Shown here in pieces: positions 1 through 10,300 of a DNA stretch of 64,000 bases. How positions within the stretch are numbered: position 1 is the first letter of the stretch; each line of letters opens with the position of its first letter. The DNA is from GCA-016699835 sp964543905 (GTDB lineage Bacteria; Planctomycetota; Phycisphaerae; Phycisphaerales; UBA1924). Where the stretch lies: assembly GCA_964543905.1 (NCBI GenBank), contig CAZIZO010000002.1:186001-250000 (forward strand), in the 5' to 3' direction. A program made the position numbers and the translations under genes. Below the pieces are notes generated by a model. It ran no database searches, was not told the DNA's origin, and saw only the letters and a program-made list of their open reading frames with translations.

Positions 1-49
1 CGGTGATGCCCTCGACGAGGCCGAGGACGACGGCATGCCAGATCTGCAA
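1..49 (-). CDS. uppP: undecaprenyl-diphosphatase UppP, N-terminal fragment
   Basis: Only the first 16 codons lie in the window; the gene runs off the left edge. Reading leftward from a TTG at 49-47 gives MQIWHAVVLGLVEGIT, which matches the N-terminus of the UppP/BacA family (a membrane phosphatase recycling undecaprenyl diphosphate for peptidoglycan and glycan export). A GGAGG sits 8 nt upstream of the TTG. It follows the AsmA-like gene on the same strand after about 80 nt, so co-transcription is plausible. The TTG start is inferred; the family call rests on a short stretch. Confidence 0.7.
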   Translation of the reverse strand, partial: MQIWHAVVLGLVEGIT

Positions 50-131
50 GGGGAGAGCCTCCGTGCTCGTGGGACGCGAGGGACGAAGGCGATGGTACCG
101 CCGCGGGCGTGGGAAGGCATGGGCGCGTGTG

Positions 132-3100
132 TTACTTCTTGGGCTTGATGACGTCCTTGAGGAGGCCCTCGACCTTGGTGCCGAGGTCGGCGGGGTTGAC
201 GATGTTTTCGACGGCGGTCTTGGCGAAGAGTTCGAGGTCGGGCGCGGTGGTAGGGTTGTCGAGGGGGCCTTTGGTGCGGAAGGGGAGCATGGAGGCGTCG
301 CCGAGGACGGGGACCTTGTTGAGGAGGCCGCCGATCCCGGTCTTGACCTTGAAGAGCCCGGTGGCCTCTTCGGTCAGGGCGCCGAAGGGCATCCAGGTGA
401 CGACGTCGATCTGCTTGTGGACGAGGTCGATGGTGCCCTCGGTCTCGGCGGTGAACTCGCCGAGGGGGAGTTTGTATTTGGGATAGGAGGCGATGCCGTT
501 GGTGAAGGTGACGTCGAGGGGGGGGAGTTTTCGCCCGATGGCGCCGGAATCCTTGATTTTGACGGCCTGAAGGACTTTGGAGAAGACGTCGCTGGTGCCG
601 AACTTAGCGGTGCCGAGATCGAGGCGGACGACGCCGTTGAGTTTGCGGAGGTCGTTATCGAGGGGGACGCGCATGTTGGTGGCGGTGATGACGCCGGCCT
701 TGTCGTCCTTGGCTTTTTCGAAGGAGCCGATGAGGGGCATGCCGGTGACGAAGCGTCCGCTGAGGGCGCGGGTGATCTCGAGGATGGAGATGGTGATGGG
801 CTGCTGGGCGACGAAGGTGCCGTTCTCGGTGACGCCCTTGATCGTGCTGGTGACGCGGTCGGCGGAGGTCTGGATGTCGAGTGTGCCGCCCGGCTCGCCG
901 GAGAGGGAAAAGTTGTTGGCGTTGAGGTCGAGGGAGACGGTGGGACCCAAGGCGTCGATGAGCAGGCCGTTCTGCTGGGCGATCGCATCGACGAGGGGCG
1001 TTGGGATGTTGGCGAGGTTGCCGCGGGCGGTGAGGCGAGCCTTGTCGGGCTGGACCACGCCGGCCGGGGAGGCGAGGTCGGTGATGCGGCCGGTGATTTT
1101 GAGGTTGTTGGCGGGGGGATGATCGGCGACGGTGGCCTGGGCGATGCCGACGTCAAAGGTGATGGGCGATCCGGCGCCCTGGGTGGATTGGGCGTTGAGG
1201 GTGATGTTGTTGACGTTCATCGCGGTGCCGTCGGTCATGCCCATCGCGAGTGTGGGGATGGCGACGCTGAGCCCGAGGTCGAAGATGCCGGGCTTCATGG
1301 GCCCGAGCGTGGCGTTGGGCGCGGGCTTGGCGCCCTGGGGAAGGGGTGTGGGTCGCGAGAGGGCGAGTTTGTTGATCGCGACGGTGATGTTGGCCGGCTG
1401 GCGCAGCGTGAGCGCGTTCGCGTTGGGCTTCTCGCCCGCCTTGGGGGGTGGGTTGAGGAAGCGATTGACGAAGGTCGGGTCGGCGTTGAGTTGCAAACTC
1501 GCGGGCGACGAGAGCGCGAGGCGCTCGGGGAGGACGGCGAACTTCAGCGGTCCATTGGTCTTGAGGCGCGGGGCGGCGAGCGCCGCTTCCAGGTCGATGG
1601 TCGCCTGGGAGAACTCAAAGGCCTGTCCGGTCTTGACGCCCGCGGGCGGCGCGAGGGTGGTCTTGGTCTCGACGGTGAGCGATTCGCCGATCGAGCCCGT
1701 GAGCAAGCCCTGCTGGCCCAGGATGTTCTCGACCGCGCGCGTGTCAATGCTCGCCAGATTGAGGTGGGCGGCGAGCGGGCCCGCGGGCTTGCCTTCGGAG
1801 ACCTGCGCCTTCACGTCACCCGAGAGCGAGGCGATGGCGGCGTTGGACGCGCCGACGACCTTGCCCGCGAGTCGGGCGGTGGTCTCGCCCTTGCCGGCGG
1901 CGACGGGACCCACGAGGGCGGCGAGCGGGGCGCGGGCCTCGATGAGGAAGTCTTCCAGCCCGATCTGTCCGAGCGGGCGCATCGTGCCGTCGGCGTTCTT
2001 CATCGTGAGCCCATCGACGACGGCGCGACCGGGAACCTTGATCTCGACGGCGGCGATGCCCGCCTTGGCGAAGTCCGGCTTGCCGTCGGCGGTCAGGGGG
2101 AGCGTGACCGGGGCGACGTTGACGACGAGGTTGGACGCGCCGGCGAGGCGCGGGACGCCCGTCACCTCGGGCGCGAAGGTCGAGAGCAGGCCCTGCACCG
2201 TTTCGGGCGTGAGTTGCACCACCGTGCCCAGGCCGCGCAGTTTGATCTCGCTCGCGGCGGCGTCGATCCCGGCGTCGACGGCGAGACGATCGGCCCGCAG
2301 CACCAGGTCCATCGCGATGGATTGGGGGGTGGCCCCGGCGCTGGAGTTGACGACGACGCTTGCGCTGCGTCCCGCGACGTCCTGAAGCAGTTTGCCCAGG
2401 TCGAGCGGCTGGACGCCCGGCCGCGCGGGATCGGGCGCGGGCGAGAAGAGGCTGGCGAGCGCCGTCGGGAGGGTCTTGATCTCGACCTTGCCCACGGGGC
2501 GTGCGAGCGCGGGCGTGAGATTGCCCTGGGCGTCGAAGAGGCCCGTGATCTCGAAACCACCCGCCATGGTAAAGGGCGAACCGGCGTGGGCCATGCTGGC
2601 GTTGAGGTCGGCCCGGGCGGAAGCGGACTTCGGCTTGTCGAGGCGGAGCGAGAAGGCCTGCACGTCCACCGGGGGCGAGCCCGCCTTCGCGAGGGAGCGG
2701 ACGCTCCAGTTGCTCAGCGCGGCGTCCGCCTTGACCACGCACTGGGCGATCTGCGGCGAGTTGTTCACGAGCGGGAGGTTGAGCGTCGTGACGTTGACAA
2801 CGGCGCTCGCGCCGGGCGAAGCGACCTGCCAGCCCGTGTCGGGCGCGACGAATCGGGCCGCGATGGAGCCGGCGCGGGGAAGGTCCACGCGCAGGCCTGG
2901 CCCGCGCGTGCGGAGCGCTTGGTCGTCGATCTGGAGCGCGCCCGCGACCATGGCGCCCGCGCTGCGCAAGGCGATGTCCAGGTCGGTGGGCGGGATCGCG
3001 CCTGCGGCGGCGGCGGACGGGCTGCTGTTGGCCGTCACCTCGACGTCGAGCGTTGGGCCCAGATCGGCGGGGAGATCGACGTTGAGGGCGCCGACGAACG

Positions 3101-4550
3101 GCTGGGCGATGGCGGTGGCGATGTTCCTGATCATCGCCTTGCCCTGGATCGAGGTGGGAAGGCCGGCGTTGGGCGCGCCCTTGGCGTCGAGCAGACCCGC
3201 GATCTGAAGGTCGACGTCGACGCTGCCCGCGGGTTTGTGGTCGAGCGTGGCGTCCGTCTTGACGGTGACGCGAGCGCCCTTGGCGAGGTCGTCGGTGGTG
3301 ACCCGAGTTTGAACGGCGTTGATGGCGAACGGGGATGGGGCGCGATTCGCGTCGAGGCGGAGCGTGCCGGTCGTGGGCGTGAGCGCCACGAGCGTGTCGG
3401 CCGTCATGCCGCGAAGATCGAGCGCCGTGGCGCCGATCGTGTACGGCACCTTGAGTCGATCGATGGTGACGGCGACATCGGGCAGGCTCGCGACGGTGGC
3501 GTTCTGCTTCTTGAGACTGTCTTCGAACTGGGGGACGAGGTGCTTGAGGCCCGCGCCCTTGAGTTGGAGGGTGATCGGGGCGGTGCTCGTGAGTTGATTC
3601 GCCGTGTAGTGCAGGTCGGCGTTGGCGGTGAGTTGGGTGGCGGCGAGGACGAGGGTCGCCTTCGCGTCCTTCATCGAGCCCTTCGCCTGGATCGTGAGGT
3701 CGAGGCTTTCGCCGACGCCTTGCGTGAGTTGACCGGATTTCACGGCACTCCCGGCGAAGGCTTCGAGGAGCGCGCTCGGGAGCGATGTGATGTCCACGTT
3801 CGCGTCGATGGTCGAGGCTTCGGCGGTGATCTTGCCCGAGGCATCGGACCAGTTGTCGATCTTCGCCTTGACCGCGACACGCCCGGGCGTGCCACCCTTG
3901 GCCTGCGTTGCCATGGCGGCGAGATCGAGGGCGATGGGCCCGCCGGCGGCGACATCGGCGGTGAGGTTGACCTCCTTGAGCGCGACCGACGCGCCGCCGG
4001 GCGTCTTGTCGCTGTAGGTGACCTGCAACGCCTTGACGACGATCTTGGCGTTGAGCCCGGAGGGAACTTTGGCTTCGCCCGTAGACGCGGGGGCGGGCGC
4101 GCCGGGAGAGCCCCCCCCACTGCCGGCGGCCTTGGGCTTGACGGTCGCTCGCTCGATGTTGGTCGTGCCGTCGGGCTCGCGGACGATGTCGGCCTTGCCG
4201 GTGATGACCACCTCGCCCGCGCTCAGCGGATTGATCGCGAGCCCCATGAGCCCACGCGAGGCCTGGATCTCGAGGACGGCGACGTCCTTGCCGGTGGGGT
4301 CGGTGAGAGTGACGGGGCCGATGACTTGCGGCCCACCCCACGAGAATCGGGTCTTGCTGACCTTGACCTTGCCGGGGATCGCTTCGGCGGCCTTCGATTC
4401 GATGATGCCCGGCGCAACCGAGCCGGCGATGGACGGCGCGAGCGCGAGCAGGAGGCCAACGAAGACGACGAGCCCGCCGCCGGCGAAGAGGATGACCTTT
4501 TTGAGCGAGCCGCGCTTTGGGGCGGAGGGAATCTGGGAGGTATCGGTCAT
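132..4550 (-). CDS. giant AsmA-like envelope protein
   Basis: A 1472-residue protein. I start at the ATG at 4550 because it directly precedes a short polar N-terminus and one membrane segment (about residues 18-42); the frame upstream looks non-coding. The rest is long, Ala/Gly/Leu/Thr-rich and predicted beta-rich, with recurring units of the type 'P-L-G-x-F-x-A-x-x-x-G-x-I-D-L', as in AsmA/TamB-type proteins that bridge or regulate the envelope. The last 130 residues (PLDVTFTNGIASYPKYKLPL region) resemble the AsmA-like C-terminal domain. No enzymatic motif is visible. It is divergent from the ECF sigma gene at 4660 and lies upstream of uppP. Function beyond envelope biogenesis or lipid transport cannot be given; the family call is by architecture. 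Confidence 0.72.
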   Translation of the reverse strand: MTDTSQIPSAPKRGSLKKVILFAGGGLVVFVGLLLALAPSIAGSVAPGIIESKAAEAIPGKVKVSKTRFSWGGPQVIGPVTLTDPTGKDVAVLEIQASRGLMGLAINPLSAGEVVITGKADIVREPDGTTNIERATVKPKAAGSGGGSPGAPAPASTGEAKVPSGLNAKIVVKALQVTYSDKTPGGASVALKEVNLTADVAAGGPIALDLAAMATQAKGGTPGRVAVKAKIDNWSDASGKITAEASTIDANVDITSLPSALLEAFAGSAVKSGQLTQGVGESLDLTIQAKGSMKDAKATLVLAATQLTANADLHYTANQLTSTAPITLQLKGAGLKHLVPQFEDSLKKQNATVASLPDVAVTIDRLKVPYTIGATALDLRGMTADTLVALTPTTGTLRLDANRAPSPFAINAVQTRVTTDDLAKGARVTVKTDATLDHKPAGSVDVDLQIAGLLDAKGAPNAGLPTSIQGKAMIRNIATAIAQPFVGALNVDLPADLGPTLDVEVTANSSPSAAAAGAIPPTDLDIALRSAGAMVAGALQIDDQALRTRGPGLRVDLPRAGSIAARFVAPDTGWQVASPGASAVVNVTTLNLPLVNNSPQIAQCVVKADAALSNWSVRSLAKAGSPPVDVQAFSLRLDKPKSASARADLNASMAHAGSPFTMAGGFEITGLFDAQGNLTPALARPVGKVEIKTLPTALASLFSPAPDPARPGVQPLDLGKLLQDVAGRSASVVVNSSAGATPQSIAMDLVLRADRLAVDAGIDAAASEIKLRGLGTVVQLTPETVQGLLSTFAPEVTGVPRLAGASNLVVNVAPVTLPLTADGKPDFAKAGIAAVEIKVPGRAVVDGLTMKNADGTMRPLGQIGLEDFLIEARAPLAALVGPVAAGKGETTARLAGKVVGASNAAIASLSGDVKAQVSEGKPAGPLAAHLNLASIDTRAVENILGQQGLLTGSIGESLTVETKTTLAPPAGVKTGQAFEFSQATIDLEAALAAPRLKTNGPLKFAVLPERLALSSPASLQLNADPTFVNRFLNPPPKAGEKPNANALTLRQPANITVAINKLALSRPTPLPQGAKPAPNATLGPMKPGIFDLGLSVAIPTLAMGMTDGTAMNVNNITLNAQSTQGAGSPITFDVGIAQATVADHPPANNLKITGRITDLASPAGVVQPDKARLTARGNLANIPTPLVDAIAQQNGLLIDALGPTVSLDLNANNFSLSGEPGGTLDIQTSADRVTSTIKGVTENGTFVAQQPITISILEITRALSGRFVTGMPLIGSFEKAKDDKAGVITATNMRVPLDNDLRKLNGVVRLDLGTAKFGTSDVFSKVLQAVKIKDSGAIGRKLPPLDVTFTNGIASYPKYKLPLGEFTAETEGTIDLVHKQIDVVTWMPFGALTEEATGLFKVKTGIGGLLNKVPVLGDASMLPFRTKGPLDNPTTAPDLELFAKTAVENIVNPADLGTKVEGLLKDVIKPKK

Positions 4551-4659
4551 GGTGGAGCGCTCCGAGGACGTTGGTTGGGTTGTATGTTTGGTGTTTCTTT
4601 GGGAAGAGATCAGAAGGGGAAGTGAACGGTAGTTCGACGCGAGGCCGCTGGAGAGGTTC

Positions 4660-5373
4660 GTGCGTCGAAGAGGGAAATCTCCCCTACAGTCTGCGAACAC
4701 CGAGCGAGATGCCGTGACGCGCCCCGCCCCCCCAGCCAACCTGAGTACGCCGCCAACGGAGGAGGATGCCGAGGATCTTCGTCTGGTGGCGAGGATCCGG
4801 GCGGGAGAGGAGGCCGCGTGGGGTGTGCTGATCTCACGGTATCAGGATCGGTTGTTCACGATCTGCCTGCGGATGGTGCACAACCGCGAACTGGCGGCGG
4901 ACCTGACGCAGGACGCGTTCGTGAAGGTGATCCAAGGGCTCGAGAAGTATGACGGTCGGAGCAAACTGTCGACGTGGATCATCCGGGTGACGATGAACGT
5001 GTGCTTATCGAAGATTCGGTCCGAGAAGTTGCGTCGGCACGCGAGTCTGGAAGGGATGGGTGGAGCGTCCGGATCGCGCGGGGAGAGCGAGGCGCGGGGC
5101 TTTGATCCGGAACAAGTTCGGGAACCGGGCGGCGTTTCGGGCGTCCAACACGCCGAAGATCGTCATCGGGTTCTTCTGGCCCTTCAGCGGCTCGACCCGG
5201 ACCACCGAGCGGTGCTCATCTTGCGAGATGCCCGCGATCTGGAGTACGAGCAGATTGCGGAGGTGTTGGGCGTGGCGGTGGGAACGGTCAAGAGCAGGCT
5301 CTTTCGGGCCCGAGAGGCGCTGCGGGACGAAGTGGAAAAACTCTCGGAAGGGCGAAAGCCCGCGGGCGACTGA
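4660..5373 (+). CDS. RNA polymerase ECF sigma factor (RpoE-like)
   Basis: A 237-residue sigma-70 family protein. Region 2 (about residues 42-125) contains LTQDAFVKV and the DNA-melting segment STWIIRVTMNVCLSKIRSEK; region 4 (about 165-225) carries the helix-turn-helix YEQIAEVLGVAVGTVKSRLF. The linker between them is Gly/Glu-rich. I chose the GTG at 4660 because GGAGAGG lies just upstream; another in-frame GTG at 4714 is possible. The membrane anti-sigma-like gene begins 36 nt downstream, the standard sigma/anti-sigma operon order. It is divergent from the AsmA-like gene, so it may control envelope genes, but no binding site was identified. Confidence 0.9.
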   Translation: MRRRGKSPLQSANTERDAVTRPAPPANLSTPPTEEDAEDLRLVARIRAGEEAAWGVLISRYQDRLFTICLRMVHNRELAADLTQDAFVKVIQGLEKYDGRSKLSTWIIRVTMNVCLSKIRSEKLRRHASLEGMGGASGSRGESEARGFDPEQVREPGGVSGVQHAEDRHRVLLALQRLDPDHRAVLILRDARDLEYEQIAEVLGVAVGTVKSRLFRAREALRDEVEKLSEGRKPAGD

Positions 5374-5408
5374 GACGACGGACGGACCACTGTGGCGACG
5401 ACGAACGT

Positions 5409-6623
5409 ATGACGAGCACCCCGGACAACCCGGATCCGACCCCGCGCGGCGAGCAACGCCCGAACGAGGAGACCATGCTCGCGTGGATCGAGGGCGATCT
5501 GTCCCCGGGCGAGATGGCGAGGCTGGAGCGCGACTACCCCAAGGCCGCGTTCGAGGTGCGGCTGATGAGGGGCGACGCGGCCGCGCTGCGGGCGTGCGCG
5601 GGAGAGGCCGCGCCGAGCGATCTGGCCTCGCGCACGATCGAGGCGCTGCAGCGGGAGGCGATGCGGCGTCTGGTCGCGGCAGAGGCGGAGACACCCGGCG
5701 CCCCCGTGCGGATGGTCTTCGAGCGTGAGCCGGTGCTGGCGCGCCTCGGCGGATGGCGCCTGGCGCTGGCGGCGATGTTGACGCTGGCGGTCGGCGCGGG
5801 CGTCTACATATCCACGAGGGTCGGCGGGCCACGGACCCCGAACCCGAGCACGGACTTCGGACCGCTCGCGACCACCCCCGTGCCCGGCGCCGATGCGTCG
5901 ACGATCGCGATCGCGTCACCTGAGGCATCGACGAACACGACCATGCGCTCCCGCGGAACGGAGCCAGCGAGCGCGGAGGTTCCCAGCGCCTCGATCGCGA
6001 TGAGCCGCACGGGATCGGCGGGAGAGGCAACCGGCGGCACGGGCGAGGTGGCGGACGCGGGCGTGATGGAATCGTCGCTTGCCGCGACGGATCGCCTGCT
6101 CGCCCTCGCGCGCGAGGGCCGGCTGGTGATGCGGGTCGAGGGCGCGTCGCGTCCGCTGAGCCTCGTGGAATCGAAGGCGGCGCGGGACACGAGCAAGACG
6201 TGGCGGCTGAGCAAGGACGTGCCGGATACGGTGCTGGCGAGCCTGGCGCCGGTCGTCACGAACTTCGGCTCGCAGGATTCGGGCGAGCCTTCGACGGTGA
6301 TTGTCGCGGCGGAGCACATGCCCGAGCCGTCGCTTCCGATCGGGCCGGGCGCGATGAAGGCGCCGTTGCGCTCGATCGCGGCGGCGTCGCCCGCGCCGAA
6401 GGCGACGGCGTATTACGCCGAACTCTCGGCGGACGGGGAGACGCTCGACCGTGTTCGCACGATGTTTGCCACGGCCCTTCGGGGCGAGGTCGAGTTTGAA
6501 GTGTTGGACACGCCCATGCCCATCGAATCCCCGACGGGCGTCGACGACGTGCTGTGGTGGACGCACAGCCCGGCGAACTGGTCGCCCCGCGTCACGGTGC
6601 CCGTCGTCGTCACGCGGCGGTAG
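5409..6623 (+). CDS. membrane anti-sigma-factor-like protein
   Basis: A 404-residue protein with a short acidic N-terminal helix region (residues 20-80, including WIEGDLSPGEMARLERDYP), one membrane segment (about 114-135) and a long extracytoplasmic part rich in Thr/Ala/Ser/Pro, then a more ordered C-terminus. It follows the ECF sigma gene by 36 nt. Known anti-sigma factors have this topology, with a cytoplasmic sigma-binding helix and an outer sensor. No HxxxCxxC zinc motif is present, so it is not a ZAS-type anti-sigma factor. The role is inferred from topology and position. It converges on leuS. Confidence 0.7.
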   Translation: MTSTPDNPDPTPRGEQRPNEETMLAWIEGDLSPGEMARLERDYPKAAFEVRLMRGDAAALRACAGEAAPSDLASRTIEALQREAMRRLVAAEAETPGAPVRMVFEREPVLARLGGWRLALAAMLTLAVGAGVYISTRVGGPRTPNPSTDFGPLATTPVPGADASTIAIASPEASTNTTMRSRGTEPASAEVPSASIAMSRTGSAGEATGGTGEVADAGVMESSLAATDRLLALAREGRLVMRVEGASRPLSLVESKAARDTSKTWRLSKDVPDTVLASLAPVVTNFGSQDSGEPSTVIVAAEHMPEPSLPIGPGAMKAPLRSIAAASPAPKATAYYAELSADGETLDRVRTMFATALRGEVEFEVLDTPMPIESPTGVDDVLWWTHSPANWSPRVTVPVVVTRR

Positions 6624-6776
6624 AACCGGTGGGCATCCCGTCGCCCGAAACGCCCCTCGTCGCGTGGATTTCCCGCACGTGTTCGCGTGGGCATGGAGTC
6701 CCTGAGGTGTTGTTCAAGTCGGGAGCGCCCGCGATGATTCACGATGCGCCATTTCATCCGGGAGAGGGACGGGGCG

Positions 6777-9700
6777 TCACCCGTGCACGATGTTCACCAT
6801 TTTCCCGGGCACGACGATGACCTTTTTGATGGACTTGCCCGCGAGGAGTTCGACGATCTTGGGCTCGGCGAGGGCGGCGGCTTCGATGGCCTTGGGGTCG
6901 GCGCCCGCCGGGACCACGACGCGCGACTTGACCTTGCCCATGAGCGAGATGGGGATCTCGATCTCGTTGTCTTTGAGCATCGATTCGTCGTGCGTGGGCC
7001 AGGGGGCGTGGGTGATGGAGCCGGCGTGCCCCAACTTGTGCCAGACCTCCTCGGCGATGTGGGGCACGAAGGGAGCCAGGCAGAGGGCGAAGCGTTGGAC
7101 CTGATCGCGGGTGAGCGCGCCCTTGGACGACCCCACGGGGGCGCCCGGGCCGCTCGTGTCGGCCGCGGTCGCCGCGTTCACGAACTCGATCATGGAGGCG
7201 ATCGCGGTGTTGAAGGCGAGTCGCTCGATATCGTGTCCGACCTTCGCGATCAGGCGATGGAGGTGACGTTCCAACTTCATGTCGGGCGAGTCGGCGAGGC
7301 GGAGGTGTCCGGAGTCTTCGCTGACCATGACGCGCCAGGCGCGCTGGAGGAAGCGGTGGAGCCCGCCGATGTCGCGCGGGTTCCAGGGCTTGCTGGCGTC
7401 GAGCGGGCCCATGTACATCTCGTAGAGGCGGAAGGTGTCGGCGCCAAACTCGGCGATGACGTCGTCGGGGTTGACGACATTCTTGAGGCTCTTGCTCATC
7501 TTCGCGGTGATCTGCGCCACGGGCGTCCCGGTGGCGATCTCGATGAACTTGCCCTCGGCGACTTCCTTGACCTGATCGACGGGCACCAGGCTCTTGTCGG
7601 GGCGTTGGTAGGCAAAACTGGTGATGAGCCCCTGGTGGAAGAGTTTGCGGAAGGGCTCGGGGGTGGAACACTGGCCCAGGTCGAAGAGGACATTCTGCCA
7701 GAAGCGTGCGTAGAGGAGGTGGCCCACGGCATGTTCGGAGCCGCCGAGGTAGAGGTCCACCCCGCCGACGGATGCCCCGTCGCGTGGTCCCATCCAGTAG
7801 CGCTCGGCGTCGGCCCCGACGAAGCGCGAGGCGTTCTTCGCATCGCAGTAGCGAATCGCGTACCAACTGGAGCCCGCGCTCCCGGGCATCGTGTTGGTCT
7901 CGCGAGTGACGGGGGTATCGGGGGGGAGGAGGGCGGGATCAACGCCCGCGGCGCCGGCGGTCGTGTGGACCCAGGTCGTCGCCTTCGCGAGGAGGGGCTG
8001 GGGGTCGTTGCTCTCGACGGGGGCGTAGTCGGCGAGGTCGGGGAGTCGCACCGGGAGGTGTGAGTCCGAAATGGGGTAGGCTCGTCCGTTCGCATCATAG
8101 ACGATGGGGAAGGGTTCGCCCCAATAGCGCTGTCGAGAGAAGACCCAGTCGCGCAGGCGATAGTTGATCTTCCGCGTGCCGAGCCCCTTGCGTCGCAGCC
8201 ATTTGACGATCTCGTCCTTGGCGTCCACGACGGCGAGGGCGTTGAGCGAGACCTCGTCGTTGGCGGAGTTGACGGCCGTGCCCGGGCCGTCGTAGGACTC
8301 GCCCAACTTGGCGTAGTAGGTGGCCTCGCGGAATCGGTGGCAGAGATCGTTGAAACTCGCGATGTCGAGATCGTCGAGCGTTTCGAGCCAGACGGCGCGG
8401 GTCGCGCCCCGCTGCTCGCCCAGCGCGCCGGGCTGGTCGAGCGCCACGCCCGTCATCGTGCCGCGTGGGGTGCCTCGACGGCGATCACGGATCACGCGCA
8501 GGGCAACGTCGAGGGGCTCGGTCGCGTTGGCGGAGGCGACGAGGCCCAGGAAGTCGGCCAACTCATCGCGCCAGGTCGCGCTGGCGTTGCCGTCGGGATA
8601 CGCCTGTTCGCTGAAGTACTTCATCGCGTGGACGGCGCGGGGATAGATCACGTCGCGGATGGGGAGCCCGAATTTGTGCGCGAAGGCGAAGTCGCGTTCG
8701 TCGTGGGCGGGGACGGCCATGATGGCGCCCGTGCCGTAGCCCGTCAGGACGTAATCGGCGGTCCAGACGGGGATAGACTGTCCCGTGGCGGGGTTGAGGG
8801 CGTAGACGCCCGTGAAGACGCCGGTCTTATCCTTGCCCTCCTGGCGTTCGAGGTCGCTGCGATTTTTGGCCCAGGCGACGTAGGCTTCGAGGGCCGAGCG
8901 TGTGGGCTCGTCCACGCGGACCTGGCCGGAGAGGACGGCATCACAAAGATCGTGCTCAGGGGCGACGACCATGTATGTCGCGCCGAAGATCGTGTCGGGA
9001 CGGGTGGTGAAGACGCGGAGCGAATCGAGGGACGAGGACGAGGCCGGTCCGGGGAGGGGGAAGTCGATCTCCGCGCCCTCGCTGCGACCGATCCATTCGC
9101 GCTGCATGGCCTTGGTGGATTCGGGCCAATCGAGGGCGTCGAGTTGGCGGAGCAGACGATCGGCGTAGGCGGTGATGCGAAAGACCCACTGCTTCAGGGG
9201 CTTGCGGAGCACGGGGTAGCCGCCGCGTTCGCTGAGCCCCTCGGCGGTGACTTCGTCGTTCGCGAGGACCGTGCCGAGTTTGGGGCACCAGTTGACGATC
9301 ATCTCATCGCGGTACGCGAGGCGCTGCGCATCGAGGAAGTCTTCGCGTTCCTGCTCGCTCAGTTCGTGCCACTGGCGCAGGCCGACGGCCTCGCCCATGA
9401 GCACGTTGGGATGGGCCCCGTGGACCACCAACTCGCCGAACATGTTGATGGCGGCGTCGCCCGATTCGAGCATGTGGACGAGTTCGGCGATGGGGCGTGC
9501 GCGGCCCGAGGGAGCGTCGGACGAGGCGGGGGACGCGTTCGAGGGCGCGTGGTTGTTCGCGGAGGGGTCGAACCACGAGTTGTACAACTGGAGGAAGATC
9601 CACTGGGTCCACGCGTAGTAGTCCTCGTCGATCGTGCCAAACTCGCGCGTCCAATCGTACGAAAAGCCGAATCGCTTGAGTTGGCGGCGGAAGTTGTCGA

Positions 9701-10079
9701 TCGAGTTCCTGGTCGTGATCGCGGGGTGGATGCCCGTCTGGATCGCGTACTGCTCGGCGGGCAGTCCGAACGCATCCCAGCCCATGGGGTGGAGGACGTT
9801 GAAGCCCTTCATGCGTTTGTAGCGGCTGATGATGTCGGTGGCGGTGTAGCCCTCGGGGTGGCCCACATGCAGCCCGGCGCCCGAGGGATACGGGAACATG
9901 TCGAGGCAATAAAACTTGGGCTTGGTCGCATCAAAGCCCGGCTCGCCCGGGTTGGGCTGCCGGAAGGTGAGGTGCTCGTCCCAGGTGTGCTGCCAGCGCT
10001 GTTCGATCTCGTTCGCAAGCGAGGCGTTGTAGCGGAACGGGGGGGTGCTGCTCGGGGCGTTGGGCGGGGGGGATGACAT
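6777..10079 (-). CDS. leuS: leucyl-tRNA synthetase (class Ia)
   Basis: Charges tRNA-Leu. 1100 residues from the ATG at 10079, against about 860 in E. coli. The HIGH box is seen as PYPSGAGLHVGHPEGY near residue 65, the KMSKS loop as AKMSKSLKNVVNPDDVI, and the editing (CP1) domain by TRPDTIFGATYMVVAPEHD and GTGAIMAVPAHDERDF. The extra length comes from insertions, including a Ser/Ala/Pro-rich stretch near residue 170 and a segment between the editing and catalytic parts. An alternative start 13 codons upstream is less likely. It is separated from folC by an intrinsic terminator on the same strand, so it is probably transcribed on its own. Confidence 0.97.
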   Translation of the reverse strand: MSSPPPNAPSSTPPFRYNASLANEIEQRWQHTWDEHLTFRQPNPGEPGFDATKPKFYCLDMFPYPSGAGLHVGHPEGYTATDIISRYKRMKGFNVLHPMGWDAFGLPAEQYAIQTGIHPAITTRNSIDNFRRQLKRFGFSYDWTREFGTIDEDYYAWTQWIFLQLYNSWFDPSANNHAPSNASPASSDAPSGRARPIAELVHMLESGDAAINMFGELVVHGAHPNVLMGEAVGLRQWHELSEQEREDFLDAQRLAYRDEMIVNWCPKLGTVLANDEVTAEGLSERGGYPVLRKPLKQWVFRITAYADRLLRQLDALDWPESTKAMQREWIGRSEGAEIDFPLPGPASSSSLDSLRVFTTRPDTIFGATYMVVAPEHDLCDAVLSGQVRVDEPTRSALEAYVAWAKNRSDLERQEGKDKTGVFTGVYALNPATGQSIPVWTADYVLTGYGTGAIMAVPAHDERDFAFAHKFGLPIRDVIYPRAVHAMKYFSEQAYPDGNASATWRDELADFLGLVASANATEPLDVALRVIRDRRRGTPRGTMTGVALDQPGALGEQRGATRAVWLETLDDLDIASFNDLCHRFREATYYAKLGESYDGPGTAVNSANDEVSLNALAVVDAKDEIVKWLRRKGLGTRKINYRLRDWVFSRQRYWGEPFPIVYDANGRAYPISDSHLPVRLPDLADYAPVESNDPQPLLAKATTWVHTTAGAAGVDPALLPPDTPVTRETNTMPGSAGSSWYAIRYCDAKNASRFVGADAERYWMGPRDGASVGGVDLYLGGSEHAVGHLLYARFWQNVLFDLGQCSTPEPFRKLFHQGLITSFAYQRPDKSLVPVDQVKEVAEGKFIEIATGTPVAQITAKMSKSLKNVVNPDDVIAEFGADTFRLYEMYMGPLDASKPWNPRDIGGLHRFLQRAWRVMVSEDSGHLRLADSPDMKLERHLHRLIAKVGHDIERLAFNTAIASMIEFVNAATAADTSGPGAPVGSSKGALTRDQVQRFALCLAPFVPHIAEEVWHKLGHAGSITHAPWPTHDESMLKDNEIEIPISLMGKVKSRVVVPAGADPKAIEAAALAEPKIVELLAGKSIKKVIVVPGKMVNIVHG

Positions 10080-10130
10080 GGTGTGCTCGAAGGTGCGTGG
10101 GGAAGGGGGAAGGAACAAGACTCTGGGAAA

Positions 10131-10158
10131 ACAAACAAGGCTCCACGCGGGGAGCCTT
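10131..10158 (-). terminator. intrinsic terminator after folC
   Basis: Perfect 8-bp stem AAGGCTCC / GGAGCCTT (10137-10144 with 10151-10158). Read on the minus strand it is followed by a T-rich run (GTTTGTTTT). It lies about 140 nt past the folC stop and 50 nt before the leuS start. Confidence 0.75.
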
Positions 10159-10300
10159 GGCGAAGAGACAACCAGGCCGCGCGTGCGCTACCGAGCCGCC
10201 GACGCGAGCGTAAGGGGAGAGCGAGGCACCTCAAACCTCAGGTTCATGGGGGAAGTATAGGAGGAGCGCGTCGGGGTCGCGAGGGAGGGCGAGAAGGCGG

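Noticed and set aside
3..4625. 1540-codon open frame opposite the AsmA-like gene
   Set aside because: It is rich in Gly/Asp/Glu/Val as expected of the antisense of a GC-rich gene and has no domain pattern; the opposite strand encodes a signal-anchor protein of normal composition.
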